Shown: positions 37,944-50,013, counted from the stretch's first letter. The stretch is 64,000 bases of DNA from Linnemannia elongata (GCA_036320915.1 JAXBDG010000011.1:1386501-1450500), one strand, 5' to 3'. Made by a program: numbers and translations. The notes: generated from the letters alone by a model not told the origin.

Positions 37944-38886
37944 GATGTGTGTGTATGTTGTGTGGGAATGAGTGAAAGAAAGGTTGGCTGAAAAAAAAGG
38001 GAAGTAAAAGAAGGTAAAGGGACAAAAGTCCGCTCTTTTTTATTAGGTGGACAAGGAGGGAGAGTAGGCAGGGATTGGCTCAAGGGGAAAATGCGGGCAG
38101 TTCGGGTGGAGTCGATTGCTTGCTCGGAGGGACAGACCCACCTTGAAAAGTGAGCTCACTCGGCGGTTGCTGCACTGGAGGCAAATGCTGTTTTATTCCC
38201 CCGCAAAATTGGACAAGGTATGGATTGAAGGAAGTGTAAAGGATATTCCTATCGCATTGGGTTTTGTTGATTGAGAGAGGCGTAAAAGCTGACATAAATC
38301 TAACATCTTCGGCACGTCCGACTTGATCAACAGAATGTTGGTTATTTTAGTTCAGAGTGTTTTTCTGTTTTAACAAGGTTGTATTTTGGGTCTCTTTCTT
38401 TTTTCCTTCTTTCGTTCTCTTGGTTCTCTTTCTTTGTTTTTTGATCAGGAATGACAAATAAAATGTTTGGTAGCACTTTTTTGTCCTTATAGCTTTTACC
38501 CTTGGCAGCCCACATTTGAATCATTGGTGCTGATGAGATTAGTTAAAGCGAGTGAAGGTTGAGTCTAGAAGTTGCCTAGGCAATCGTTTTTGCAAGATGA
38601 CAACAACCTCTCCTGTAGACCATAGAGAGACGCGATGAAATGGAAAGGACGCGTCTTCGCTGTCGATCGCAAGCGAGTAAGATTCATTTTCCATTCCGTC
38701 GATCCGCGTACCCGCTGATAGTGTTCTGCGCTTGCAACAAGTACTGCCTTCTCCTTAAACAACAAAGCTCAGTCCTCAGCATCCAGCTCTAAGTACACTC
38801 ATTCCTGTCATTGCATGCCCGCTTCTTCGTTGTTATTTCTTGTAATGTTTCGTTTTGAAATTTATTTGCAGCAGGGTCGCACAAAT
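37944..38886. other. Intergenic region, hydroxyisourate hydrolase promoter / eS8 3' end
   Basis: 943 bp without a recognisable gene. Pyrimidine-rich stretches at 38390-38440. Nothing else notable. Confidence 0.4.
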
Positions 38887-40610
38887 TTACTTCTTAAGCT
38901 TGCGGATGTAGAAAGCCAACTCCTGGCCCTCAAGAATGTATCCGTCAGCGCGGCCAGACTGACCGGGGCGGGAAGACAAGCAGGCGTAGAGACGACCGGC
39001 AGCGAACTGGTGGTCAAGGGCGGGGTCGACCTTGGCATCAGCCTTGCGGGACTCGATCTTGCGCTGAACGTGGTTCGAGCGAGCCTTGTTGATCTCCTCA
39101 GACTCGACCTGATTAGTTGCAAATGAAAGGAAATATGGAGAGTTAGATATCATGTTTGTTTTGATTCAATTGGTAGTGAAGAGAGGAATGGAGTGGATAA
39201 AGGTATATCCAGTGTTAGGTTGGAAGTGAGGCTGCCAACTGAGTTGCTGATAAGTGTGATGGCGAACGCAAAAAAGAAAAACTGGTCGCATAAACTCCCG
39301 CCGTTCAATTTGTGCTTATTGTCGTTTCCCAAGACCCAAAAACTGCTGCTGATATCCAGAAAGTCCAGGGTCCAATTAAAAGAAATGTGTAAAGCCAGAT
39401 TATGGAGAGAGGTTATTACCTTGACGGCACCCTTGCCCTTGCGAGCACCGATGGGGGTGGCGTAGTGAGCCTCGTACCACTGACGGAAGGGGGTGGCATC
39501 GATCTGGACGATGGCGTTCTTGACCAAGGTACCGGTACGGACCAACTCGTTGTTGGAGGCGTTGTAGACAACAGCAACGATACGGGTCTTGCGGGAGATG
39601 GCCTCGGAACCCCAGGAGAAGTTACCGGCATCCAAACGCATGGCACGGAACTTGCGGTTGCCTCCACGGGTGCGGACCTCGTGGATGCGCTTAGCACCGA
39701 GCTTGGTGTTGGCAGCCTGACGACCCAACTCGAACTTTCTCTTCTTGCGATATTGGGCGCGCTTGGCTCCAGAAGCGGAGCGCTTGTGGCGAGAGTCTCT
39801 GCTGATACCTGTTTTGTTGAAGGAGTGGAGGGAAGAAAGAGGGTGGTCAGAGACGTACTTCTTGGGTGAACGAGGATATGACTATGCTGAAGCATAGGTC
39901 TGTTGCTCTGTCTGACGCCGTTGTAAGTGCTTAGTTGCATCCTGATCCCCTCCTGACAGAAAAAAATAGTCCTGTATACGAATGTCGGGCTGGTTGCACA
40001 CCATAGTCCTGCCCTCTTCTCATGAAAAGAAACCAGAGCCGATGTCGTCTGCAGAAGACAACATCCTAAACGCAGACCAACTAGGCTGAATCGTGCTGCG
40101 TGCCTTGTATGAAAACCGATGGACGATTGGTTCAGCCAAGACAAACAGCAGATCCGTCCGCAGGTGCGGGCGTCCAAGTCATCGATCCAGCTGCAGCGAA
40201 TGGTCTGTCCTTGCCATGACCACCTCATAGACTCCAATCAGTCCCTCTAACTCTCTGGAACAAACTCTCCTCCCTGTTGTCTGTCGTGTGAGTTGTTGAT
40301 GGTGAGAGTAGCGCCTCGCTCTGACAGATAACTCCCTCCTTCTCAAAGAAATGATCTCTTCCTCCACTCTCTGCCGACTGCAACAAAAGTTGATGGATGC
40401 GCCATGGAGTTCCGCGAGAAAATAGAAAAGGGCGCCTCCCGACTGTCAATGGCGATGATAATTTTTTCGATGATGGGTGCGTCGTCCTGAGTTGAATGGC
40501 GTGTGGATGCGGTATTCGATGGGTATCGACGAGTATGGATGGATGGGGTCCACGAATGGATGGGATGTCCCAGTCTGTGCCCACTGAAATAGCGCCGGGT
40601 GCATACCCAT
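38887..40610 (-). CDS. RPS8: 40S ribosomal protein eS8
   Basis: Small-subunit ribosomal protein. The minus-strand body exons, 39808-39420 and 39108-38887, are certain: [50 protein letters not shown] block, [35 protein letters not shown] and the final [10 protein letters not shown]. The frame needs an upstream ATG plus one G. The only fit I found is ATGG at 40610-40607 followed by donor GTATGC, leaving a four-base coding exon and a 798-bp first intron. That yields 204 residues, the normal length. A TTAAATA element (40677-40685, minus strand) sits 70 bp upstream of this ATG. C-ending codon preference fits high expression. The first exon is inference; the rest is firm. Confidence 0.93.
39809..40606 (-). 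other. Predicted long first intron of eS8
   Basis: 798 bp between donor GTATGC and acceptor AAAACAG. In animals, introns of the RPS8 gene host C/D snoRNAs. I looked for box C/box D pairs on the minus strand and saw none convincing. Confidence 0.55.
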
Positions 40611-41182
40611 GTTGTGAGAATTCAAAGGAGGGTTACATTTTTGCACCACCTTACTAGATATCGAAAAAATCGGTTATGTATTTAAGGGGTACAGTTTCTC
40701 ATGGCTTGACTTGAACTTGGTCAGATATTGCGCCCAGTGGACATGAGTTGTGAGCGGTCGCGTGTATGGGAAGCACACAGACTGCAGTCATTCTCGAGAG
40801 GAAGGAAGCCATCTGGTATCTCCGACTAATCCCTATGTAGATACACGCATCTCCAAGAAGTAAATAACTGCACAAGACGCAATAATGATGATGATGATCC
40901 ATACTATCTTGCCAGCTAATGACCCTCAGCGATTGGCGTACTGACTGGGTCCCTTTAGCACTAGCTACTAGACTGACGCTTTTTTAACCACCCCTTTCGA
41001 CCTTCTTCCATTCTCCTTTTCGTATACAAAAGTCATCCTTTCCTCATATCTTCATTCTTCTCTCTCCTTTTACCAATTCACACACCAACACTCCCAAGCA
41101 AACACTCACTCACTCTACTTTTCTCAAGCCCCTTCCTCGACCCACTCTTTCCTCTTTACATTCTCTTCTTCTTTTTCACACA
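40611..41182. promoter_or_regulatory. Divergent promoter spacer, eS8 / secreted Kre9-like gene
   Basis: 572 bp. TATACAAA at 41023-41030 lies 153 bp upstream of the plus-strand ATG and is a candidate TATA element. TTAAATA at 40677-40685 (minus strand) is one for eS8. The plus-strand leader is C/T-rich. Confidence 0.45.
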
Positions 41183-42828
41183 ATGCGATCGGAAAAGGTC
41201 ATACTCCTTCGACATCTTGTCGCCCTCCTCGCAGTATCCTCCGCAACCTCCTGGATCCAATCCGTCCAAGGTCTCAAATTTAGCCCGATCAAAGAGATCA
41301 CCCTCGGGACCGAGATTACCATAGACTGGACCGGTCAACCCTCCCTCGGAAACGTCGAACAGTCGGTCGTCCTGATGAAGGATGGCAATGCTCTTTTGAC
41401 GCTCTGTCAGGGGCAGATCACGGGCTCGGGCCAGTGTTCATTCGAGTTGAAGGAGGAGCATCAGGTTTTGGGGGATGGGTACCAATTGGCGATGCAGGGG
41501 ATGGATGGAGTTGCGTTGGATTATTCGGCAGAGTTTTCCATCAAAGCAGGGGATGTCAAGGTTGGCTCATCGTCTAGTGGTGGTGAAGAGAATGTAGAAG
41601 AGAAGGGGGATGAGGATGAGGGAGAGATTGAGGTTGTTGAGGATAAGGATGACGGTGAGGATGAAGAAAACGATAAGGAGGAGCAAGGGGATGGGGATGA
41701 TGACGACGCCAAGTTGGAGAAGGAACGTACCGGACACGACGACGATCACGACGAGGAGAGCGAGGAGGACAACAACATGGCCAACGACGACGATGATGAA
41801 GACAACGGAGGTGCCAAGAAGAAGGATAGGAAGAAGAAACACGGCTACCAGAAGAGCCAAGTCCACGAGCAGAAAGCTAAGGACAACGAACAGCAGCAAC
41901 ATCATCACCACTCCAAGCAACAAAAGGACAAAAAACTGCCCGAGCAACACAAGCAGAAGGAAGAACAACAGCAGCAAATGGATGGATATTACAAGCAACA
42001 AGTGGATAAACTAATCAAGACGTTCCAGCAACAACAAAAAGCGCAACGTCAACATCGATTCACTGTCAAGTCGACTGGCACCCCTGAGCAGCGTGCAAAG
42101 GAGGCAGCGCGTCTCTTGGAGAAGAACCGCCGTCGCCGACAGATGCTCCTCGTCGCCAGACGCCACCAATACCTCGGCATGCGTCAACAGGCTCTCGGTC
42201 TGCAGGCTTCAATCAACTCTGTCTTTGCCCAACGTAACATAATAAGCATACTCGCGCTCAATGCTGCATAGGCCAAGGACGGAATCTATGTACTTGACAT
42301 ACTCACCCCTTTTTTATTCCTATTATCGAACACGAAATAGTTGCACCCCCTATGGCTCACGCAGCTGAACCACCCAGGGCTCGAGTCATCGTCTCCGCCT
42401 CCAATGATGCCGACGAATCCAACAAGGACAGCAACATTGGCATTGGAATCAAACCTGTCCTCGGAAACGATGCCCACCTGGAATTGATGCCCGAGGATCC
42501 CGTCCAAAAATTAGCTACTGGTGCTGTTGCCGGCGGCACAGATGAGATTGACATGGAGCTGGCGGATGAGCTGGTGCACCACCCGAACAAGGAGGACAAG
42601 AATGACAAGCAAGAGAAAGAAAAGAGGGCAGAGCAAGCAGACGCCGAGGGAAAGGAGGATGCTGAGGCGGAGACCAAGTATGAAGCAGAGCCGAGCACCT
42701 GGGACAAGATCTTTGGCGGCATTGCTATGTTTAGCAAGAATGTAGGAACGACTGTTGCAGATGGATTCACGAAGGTCCAGCATATCATTGTTGGGGGAGG
42801 AGCCCATGCACCCGAGGGTGAGCTGTGA
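41183..42828 (+). CDS. Secreted Kre9/KNH-like protein with acidic and His/Gln-rich tail
   Basis: Exons 41183-42233 and 42341-42828 join in frame to 512 residues. Residues 1-31 are a signal peptide (hydrophobic core HLVALLAVSSATSW, likely cut after SVQG). Residues about 32-125 resemble the Kre9/KNH N-terminal Ig-like domain of fungal surface proteins: ITLGTEITIDWTG, QSVVLMKDGNALL, GDGYQLAMQG, DYSAEFSIKAG. Next comes a strongly acidic stretch (135-215, Asp/Glu with few hydrophobics), then a Lys/Gln/His-rich stretch (216-290, including a HHHH run). A basic helical segment follows (RLLEKNRRRRQMLL), and the tail has the amphipathic TWDKIFGGIAMFSKNV. No GPI-anchor signal at the C-terminus. Likely exported or wall-associated; exact role unknown. 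Confidence 0.8.
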
Positions 42829-43135
42829 GCAGAAGAGGAGGAGGAGAGTCCTCATTGTTTTTGTCAGTCGGATAGTGGGGTGATATAGGATGAAAACTCA
42901 ATAGTAAAGATATATAACAATACCAAACGAACTGGGAGCAGTCTGTGTCCAGAGAGGGTGAAAAGCGGCGGTTACTTATGATGACGGGGATTCAATATGG
43001 CTGTGGAGGAAGAGTAGACAATTTCTTCGGCTTGAATGCCTTCATCATCTTTCTCCTCTTCACGTCTTTCCTCATCACTCGTTTCTTTCTTCTTCTCTCG
43101 TACCTCCCACGAAATCCCTGTACCCATTGAGAAAA
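42829..43135. other. Short tandem spacer
   Basis: 307 bp between the Kre9-like stop and the hydrolase ATG. A TATATAAC sequence lies near 42910. No gene is seen. Confidence 0.4.
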
Positions 43136-44293
43136 ATGGCGATCCGGGAACACGAGCCAACCAGGCAAGTCAACCCTCATTGACACTTGACTGTATTGAT
43201 CACTCTCTTTCTTAACGTATTTTGAAGAAACAGATCTCGTACTAAAAAATAAAAGAAACAACTCTCATCGCATCACTCACCCTTTATAGCTTTAAGCACA
43301 AGTACGTTGCATATGAGTCTCCTCACTTCTCCTTATTCTCAATCGAAACCCCGAGCTACATATCTCACGAAAATTCTATTTCACTCCCCCCCCAAAAAAA
43401 GACTTTGTGGAGGAAGGCAACCCAACCGACCCTGTGCTCCTCCTGATCCACGGATTCCCTGATCTCCGGTACGGTTGGCGCCACCAAATCAAGGTCTTTG
43501 CCGAAAAAGGCTACAGAGTCATCGCCATCGACTGCCTCGGATATGGAGACACGGTAAGCAACCCTCTCAACGACCAAGTTATTCGAAAGTCATATGAGTG
43601 AGATAGGAAGAAAACCCTTACCATTCTTGACGTTTTGTTGCGCGTTGGGATAATGGTGCATGATTAGGATGCACCTGAAGAGCTGTCCAAGTATAGTCTG
43701 AAGAGTGTTGCAGGCCAGCTCCGGACCTGTTGGATGTTCTCGAGATACCCTATGTGACCTTGGTCGGACATGATTGGTAAGTGAGGAGCACCTGCATCAT
43801 CATACGATTATCTAAGAGTCGAAAAATGTTTCCAGCAGCTTCGATGCCCACAATTGCATGCATAAGTTCAACTGTAACTTTTGCGTCGTCCATTTTTCTG
43901 GCGCTACTGCATGCTTTGGTATTAGGGGTGGTGCGGTTGCGTTTCGGTTTGCGGATTGGCATCCGGAGCGAGTCAAGGCCCTTATCAGGTACTTCAGAAA
44001 AACAACAACACTCAATCTATTGCCTGATTTTAACAGTGGATTCATGGATTGTAATACGCGTTATTCTTCTCTGGCTTATAGCGTGTGCACCCCTGGCTTG
44101 CCGTTCGTCGACTACCCAGTGCCGCTCGATATGACTGTCGAACTCTTCCCTACACTTCGCTACTTGCTGTATTATACCGATCCTGATTTAGTCCCACTCG
44201 TAAATAGCAACGTGAGTTTAGATCTCTCCCTTTGTTTCTTTTCAGTTGACGCGCCTCTATCAGAAGAAAAACCTTGTTTATTTTTTTTCTTTG

Positions 44294-44339
<46 letters not shown>

Positions 44340-44977
44340 GTGGTGGTGTTTTCTTAGCCGCAAGAGTTTCTGAAGGGGATCTATGAGTCCTCTTTGACCA
44401 CCACTGAGCAGGCAAGCCCATTCCTTGATAATTTCTTATCCTCTTGCTCGGTGTGCAGACTAGCTTGCTGGCAGCCATACCGACTAACGTCGCTTTTCTT
44501 TTTGTGATATAGGAATTGGACTATTTGGTTGCGTGGTTTGAAAAGACGGGTTTCGAAGGACCTCTGAACTATTACAAGACTGGAATGATCAATCACATCG
44601 AGGAACTAGGTAAGGAAAAAATAATAATCGATGAGCAAATAGCCATCGCGAAATGCGAAGCGAGACTGTTAGGAATGCCAAGCGCACGAGCCACATCTAT
44701 ATCTCACAACTGATCAATCCCCCCCCCTCTTCTTTCCCACCATTCATATTCTTGTCCGCAAGAACATCCGACGAGGAACAAGAATATGTCGTACCCGGTG
44801 TACTTAATCAAGGGCGAGAACGATCCTGTTCTGATCCCAGAGTTGGCGGTTACGATGCCGTACTTATACAAGAACTATTCTACGCATTCAATTCAGACTG
44901 GTCACTTTGCGATGCTTGAGAAGCCCCAGGAGTTTAATGAGTTCTTGGAGGAGATCTTGACTACTATCTATCAGTGA
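43136..44977 (+). pseudogene. Soluble epoxide hydrolase-like alpha/beta hydrolase, frame broken in this sequence
   Basis: Exons read: 43136-43164, 43290-about 43316, 43402-43553, 43668-43776, 43926-43988, 44082-44211, 44358-44411, 44513-44609 and 44763-44977. Oxyanion motif LLLIHGFPDLRYGWRHQ, nucleophile LVGHDWGGAVAFRFADWHPERV, cap segment VCTPGLPFVDYP, acid GENDPVLIPE and base QTGHFAMLEKP give an intact Asp-Asp-His triad. The frame is lost in exon 43668-43776: VAGQL and DLLDVLEIPYV lie in different frames, a one-base deficit at 43719-43723, with an in-frame stop after it. The junction into 43402 is also out of phase, next to a C8A7 run. Two introns appear to be GC-AG (donors at 43165 and 44412). 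Either a young pseudogene or assembly errors. Confidence 0.75.
44295..44338. repeat. T44 homopolymer inside a hydrolase intron
   Basis: A run of 44 T, 19 bp before the acceptor at 44357, so it forms an extreme polypyrimidine tract. Confidence 0.95.
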
Positions 44978-45296
44978 AGTGGTCGTTGTCGTGCAAAAGC
45001 GATGACCAAGGCGGTTTGATCTGAACAAAGGGGGGGAAAGGGACGAGGTAGAATTAAAGTGCTGTTTGTGTTATTTTTATTTTTTTGAGGATTTGAGGGA
45101 GGCTTGGAAGCGAAAATTAAGGTTATGTGTGTAAATGCAATTGAAAGAAAAATGGATCTGAAAAAAAAGTCTTGGCAAAAGGAGATCCGGTACGGTTTTT
45201 GCTGAAGGACCTTGAGAACAAAAACCACCATACTGGATCTGACTAGCAGGACTGGCAGTGATGACGGCGGTAGATTGGACGCGAGTATCTTCTGAT
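44978..45296. other. Convergent 3' spacer
   Basis: 319 bp between the hydrolase and LC8 stop codons. A T-rich run at 45075-45086. No gene is seen. Confidence 0.4.
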
Positions 45297-45846
<550 letters not shown>

Positions 45847-46022
45847 ATTTGTTTTCTTGCTGGCGGTGGTGGTGGTGGTGTTGATTAGTAGGTTGGTAGG
45901 TTGGTGAGTGATAGGTCAGATGTCTTGGCGCGGCGAAGTGGTGGTGGTGAAAAGCTGGTTGAGCGAGTAGTAGTTGAAGTAAGAGAGAAAAAAGGAAAGG
46001 AGGAAGAGAAAGAGATCAACTA

Positions 46023-46031
46023 CCTTTTATA
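46023..46031 (-). promoter_or_regulatory. TATA box of LC8
   Basis: TATAAAAGG on the minus strand, 177 bp upstream of the LC8 ATG. Confidence 0.6.
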
Positions 46032-47282
46032 CATGAATGAAGGAAGATGACAAAAGAAAGTGAACAGGGACAGGACCCGTATAACATCTTTGTCAACTAT
46101 CGTTGTCACTTAGAAATGTCGTTGACAACAAAGTTGTTTTGAAACTCAAAGACTAGCATGAAGATGCGCTCTGTTTGGACGATGGAACTCGTCAGACTGC
46201 TGGTGTTGGGGATATCCAAGGGAGGAAGAAGAAGTATGCAAAAGTAACAAACGATCCCTGGCCAAGGCCGAAGGAAGGTTAATGAAACCGCTCTTTCCAC
46301 AACGTCCGAGTCCGAAAGAGTTTTTTTGTCTCCCTCAAAAAAAAAAATGTGCTCAGAAAAGATAAATCAAACTCTCTGGACATGCTTAGCCTAACCACCT
46401 TTCCTCTAATTGCTTCACTACAGTGTGACATACCATACCCGAGCTGAGTGAGCGAGTGAAGGGAACGATGCCAAGACATATAAATATTTTTGCCTGACTT
46501 GGAGACATGGCAGGGCAAAAGCTGGATCCGTTTTCGTGTGCCCACTCTCTTGTCTATTTCGCACACCCTCCACATTGAACACATGCAAGATTGCGTTCAT
46601 TGCACATGATAGGACAAGGAGAAACAGAAACGCGTTTACATCTTACAAGTTTTTTTCCCCCTTTCTTTTCTCTCCAAACTTCACGCACCATGATGACAGA
46701 AGTGAGACCCTGCCACCCAGACAGCTCAGGTTCCTTTTCCTTTTCCTCTCGGCTGACAATAAATCGCAAGGCTTATTCCCGGATGTGAGATGGATGTACC
46801 TTCTTGGCACTTGAACTGGCAAAGCCATATTTCATCTGTTGCTTTCTCATTTTCTCATGGGACACGGTCTTGGTGTTTTACTACCGCAGTACTCTGCCAC
46901 TCGTACAGTGCCTCTCACAAAACTTGCACTCTCACACACACGCACCCTCACACGTGCATTGGTACATAGCCATTTCTACTACAGCAAGTCTCCCCGCTCA
47001 AAACTATTACAAATGCAATTTCTGGAAACAGAGCACAGCTTCATCATAACAAAGGAAAAACACGCTCGATGTTTCTAAGAGATAGTTTTTTTTTATTGGT
47101 TTATTGTTGGTTTTTTTAAAGGCTGAGAAGCAAAGTGTGATTTGTTGACAACTACATCAAGCAGTTACAATAATGAGTGATACTTTTTTTTTTTTTAGTT
47201 TTGTTTTTCATTAGAAAGAGAAGTGCGCATGGGGTAAATGGTGAGGAAAAAAGGATATCATAGAACTACAAGGGTTAGCTCT
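46032..47282. other. Intergenic region, LC8 upstream / perilipin 3' side
   Basis: About 1.25 kb with no supportable gene. T-rich near 47080-47210, consistent with the perilipin-like gene's 3'UTR on the minus strand. Confidence 0.4.
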
Positions 47283-48830
47283 TTACTTGGCACCAACGAG
47301 GGTGACGCGGGCGGTCTGGACAGCGCGGGAAGCGGCATCGGAGACCGAAGAGTTGACGGCCTGGACCTTGGTGATGCCCTTGTGGACGTTCTCCTGGATG
47401 GAGACCTGGTACTGGAGGAGGGATTCCTTGACCTCCTGGGCGGCGGACTGGAGGATGGGTAGGGTCTCCTCAGTGGTCAACTGGAGGATGTTGCGGGCCT
47501 TCTGGAGGGCCGAGACATCGGGCTTGACCATCTCGCCCTTGACGGTGACATAACGATCATTAACAAAGCCCACCAGGGGCTCGAGGCGAACCTGGACATA
47601 AACGGGCAGCTTGGGGCTGTGCTCCTTGAGGTAGACCGAGAGCGAGTCGATCTCGACAAGGAGAGAGGTGGAGAGGGTCTGGACACGCTGGGAGGCCTCG
47701 GTGGGGACCTTCTGGACGTTCTCCTGGAGCTCAATGGCGTGGGCACGAACGGCCTCGATGAGAGCGTTGAGGCGGATGTTCAAGGCCTGGATGGACTCCT
47801 TGGACTTGATCACGGTGGCGTTGTTCTCAGCAGCCTTGCGCAAGTCCTGGGCGGACTGGGCAATGGGGGCAACAGAGACGCTCACGCGGCGAGAGACGCG
47901 GAGGGAGACATTGCGACCGAGGTCGACAACACGGGAAGCCTGGTTGCTCTGACCGGCGGTCGACTGCTCAACCTCGGCATCAGCGGGCAAGACACGGTTG
48001 ACGATGGTCTCGAGACCATCGACGAGAGGAGTGGCGTGAGTGTTGACACGGGTGGCAATAGCAGTGGCGGTGGTGGTAGCAGCAGCGGTGATGTTGTTGG
48101 CAGTCGAAGTGGCGGCAGTGGTAATCTGGTCGCGAGTCGAGGTGGCAACGGTGGTAATCTGGTCGCGGGTCGAAGCAGCGGTGGTGGCAATGTTGTTGGT
48201 GACGGCCTTGACGGGGGCGGTGACACGGGTGTCGATGGTCGACTGGATCTGGGTATAGGCGTTCTTGGACGACTCCTCAACGTAGACGTAGGGCTTCTTG
48301 ACCTGGGTCACAATCTCGGAGGTGGGCTTGGTGACGATGGGGAATGTGGTCTCGAAGACATCCAAGGACTTTGTGGCGATCTGATCGACCTTAGAGATGG
48401 CGGGCTGGAGACGGGTGCTGTAGGGCTCGGTGTACTTGGAGACGGTCTCGACGGCCGAGCCGGCGGTGTCGAGGGCGTAGCGGGAGTACTTGTTGTCCTT
48501 GGCATACGAGTGGAGGGTCGAGACGCTGTCGTGGATCAAGGGCAAGGAGCTAACACGGGCAATGAAGCCAGCAGTAGGAGCAGCGGCAACGGGGGCACCG
48601 TTGACAGACACCTCCTCGGTGACGGTGGTGGTCTGCTTGCCGTCCTTGTCGGTGGTGGTGGTGTATTTGCGGGTAGTGGTGGTGGTCTTGGTGGTGGTGG
48701 TCTTCTTGACAGCCTGGCCATTGGGACCCTTGATGACATCCTCCTCGACGGAAGAGGTAGAGGTGCGGGAGTGGGTGCGATCCTCAATGTCAGAGTTGTC
48801 GGATTCTGAAGAGCTATAACGGGTGGTCAT
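47283..48830 (-). CDS. Perilipin-like lipid-droplet protein
   Basis: Perilipins coat lipid droplets and control access of lipases. One coding exon, 515 residues, start ATG at 48830. The N-terminus is Ser/Thr-rich with a KTTTTTRKYTTTT tract. The PAT-like region is at about 95-180: FIARVSSLPLIHDSVSTLHSYAK, YTEPYSTRLQPAISKVDQIA, SLDVFETTFPIV. Then comes an amphipathic Thr/Ala-rich repeat (ASTRDQITT occurs twice, then ATSTANNITAAATTTA) like the 11-mer helices of animal perilipins. The C-terminal half is helical (RLNALIEAVRAHAIELQENV, YLKEHSPKLPVYVQVRLEPL). Longer than ascomycete MPL1-type perilipins. Very strong codon bias. The family call rests on the N-terminal block and repeat; a general amphipathic-helix protein is the alternative. 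Confidence 0.82.
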   Translation of the reverse strand: MTTRYSSSESDNSDIEDRTHSRTSTSSVEEDVIKGPNGQAVKKTTTTKTTTTTRKYTTTTDKDGKQTTTVTEEVSVNGAPVAAAPTAGFIARVSSLPLIHDSVSTLHSYAKDNKYSRYALDTAGSAVETVSKYTEPYSTRLQPAISKVDQIATKSLDVFETTFPIVTKPTSEIVTQVKKPYVYVEESSKNAYTQIQSTIDTRVTAPVKAVTNNIATTAASTRDQITTVATSTRDQITTAATSTANNITAAATTTATAIATRVNTHATPLVDGLETIVNRVLPADAEVEQSTAGQSNQASRVVDLGRNVSLRVSRRVSVSVAPIAQSAQDLRKAAENNATVIKSKESIQALNIRLNALIEAVRAHAIELQENVQKVPTEASQRVQTLSTSLLVEIDSLSVYLKEHSPKLPVYVQVRLEPLVGFVNDRYVTVKGEMVKPDVSALQKARNILQLTTEETLPILQSAAQEVKESLLQYQVSIQENVHKGITKVQAVNSSVSDAASRAVQTARVTLVGAK

Positions 48831-48838
48831 TATGAAAG

Positions 48839-49701
48839 CTGGAGGCAAGGGTATGTAAGAGAGGAGCAAGGAGGGAAAGGAGGAGAGAAAGAGGAGAGAA
48901 GGCGATAGTTAGAATAGATGACTAGAAAGGGTCCGAGTTGAGTGCAAAATGCTGAGGATTGTGCCCGTGAAAAAGGCGATAAATAATAAGTCCGCCCAAT
49001 GCAATTTTGTCCAATGTTTAATGTTTGTTGACAGACAACACATAGCGAAAGGGCTGAAAAAACAAGAGGATTGAGCGGGTGATTGACATTGGTCTCGATG
49101 ATGATGATGGCAGCAAGGGGAGAAGTGGTGGTTGTTTGTGTTTGTGTGAGCGTGTAAAAGTCAGGGGGTGTGCGGGCGCGATTGTGTGTTTTTTTTCTGT
49201 TTGCAACAAAGGCGTGAAGGAGGGTGATGATGATGCTGTCGTCGATCCAATCCAGGTCCAGTCCTGTCCAGCCCAGCTGTTTCGCTGTTTCTGTATGTGT
49301 TGTTTGCATTTTGTCTTTGTCAATTACGCCAGTGCGTAGCGTGCTTGAGCTTGTGTTTGTGTGCATGTGGGTAAAAGTAAGGTAGGTCCGTCGAGAAGAC
49401 GAAGGGGATGTGGATATGAACTCTCCCTCTTTCTTTTCTATTTTGACTGTGTTGGTGACACTCATCCACCATTTCTTTTGCTTCTTCATCTTTCTTGCTC
49501 CACACCTCGTTTTGTTCTGTAGAATAATGCCCATGGTTGCCGTGGTGGTTATTGTGAATCCCAAAATCCCGGCTTTGTCGGAGAGATAAGCAACAGAAAC
49601 AGTAAGATTTCAAGGGAATGAAAAATGAGGGGATAGAAAAAAAAAAAAGACCAGGCGGAGAAAGGCCGCTGGCTTGCAAATCATGCGATTTTTATGCCTC
49701 G

Positions 49702-49742
<41 letters not shown>

Positions 49743-50013
49743 TCACAGTTTCAATCTCCCGAGGAAAAGGAAGGAGGATGGGTGGATGCGATAAGGTGGC
49801 GATGGTATGATTAGCGCTCCTTTTTATGCGGATGTTCGAAGGTGGCAGAGAAGAAGAAACGAACAAGAAGGAAATGAGGGTCGAGGAGGAGGGGAGGCAC
49901 AGTAATGACTGCTGATGCGATCTGTTGGGGTAAAAAATAATTTAAAGGCAAAAGACAGGGAGACGTGAAAAGTGTGGGAGAAGAAGGGGGAAAATGGGAT
50001 AGGGCTTACTTAC
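48839..50013 (-). other. Predicted 5'UTR intron of the perilipin-like gene
   Basis: On the minus strand, donor CAC|GTAAGT at 50014/50013 and acceptor TTGCCTCCAG at 48839 frame 1175 bp. The acceptor follows a long pyrimidine tract and sits 8 bases before the ATG. A TATA-like AATAAATA at 50275-50283 lies about 260 bp before the donor, giving a plausible first non-coding exon. Not verified by transcripts. Confidence 0.55.
49712..49740. repeat. (CA)n microsatellite
   Basis: A CA array of 29 bp, preceded by a short CT array, within the predicted 5'UTR intron. Confidence 0.9.

Noticed and set aside
39109..39419. Possible intronic snoRNA in the second intron of eS8
   Set aside because: Animal RPS8 introns host snoRNAs, but no box C (RTGATGA) with a paired box D could be seen here.
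47619..48809. 396-codon Gly-rich open frame antisense to the perilipin-like gene
   Set aside because: A by-product of C-ending Thr/Ala codons on the other strand; no start context or domain.
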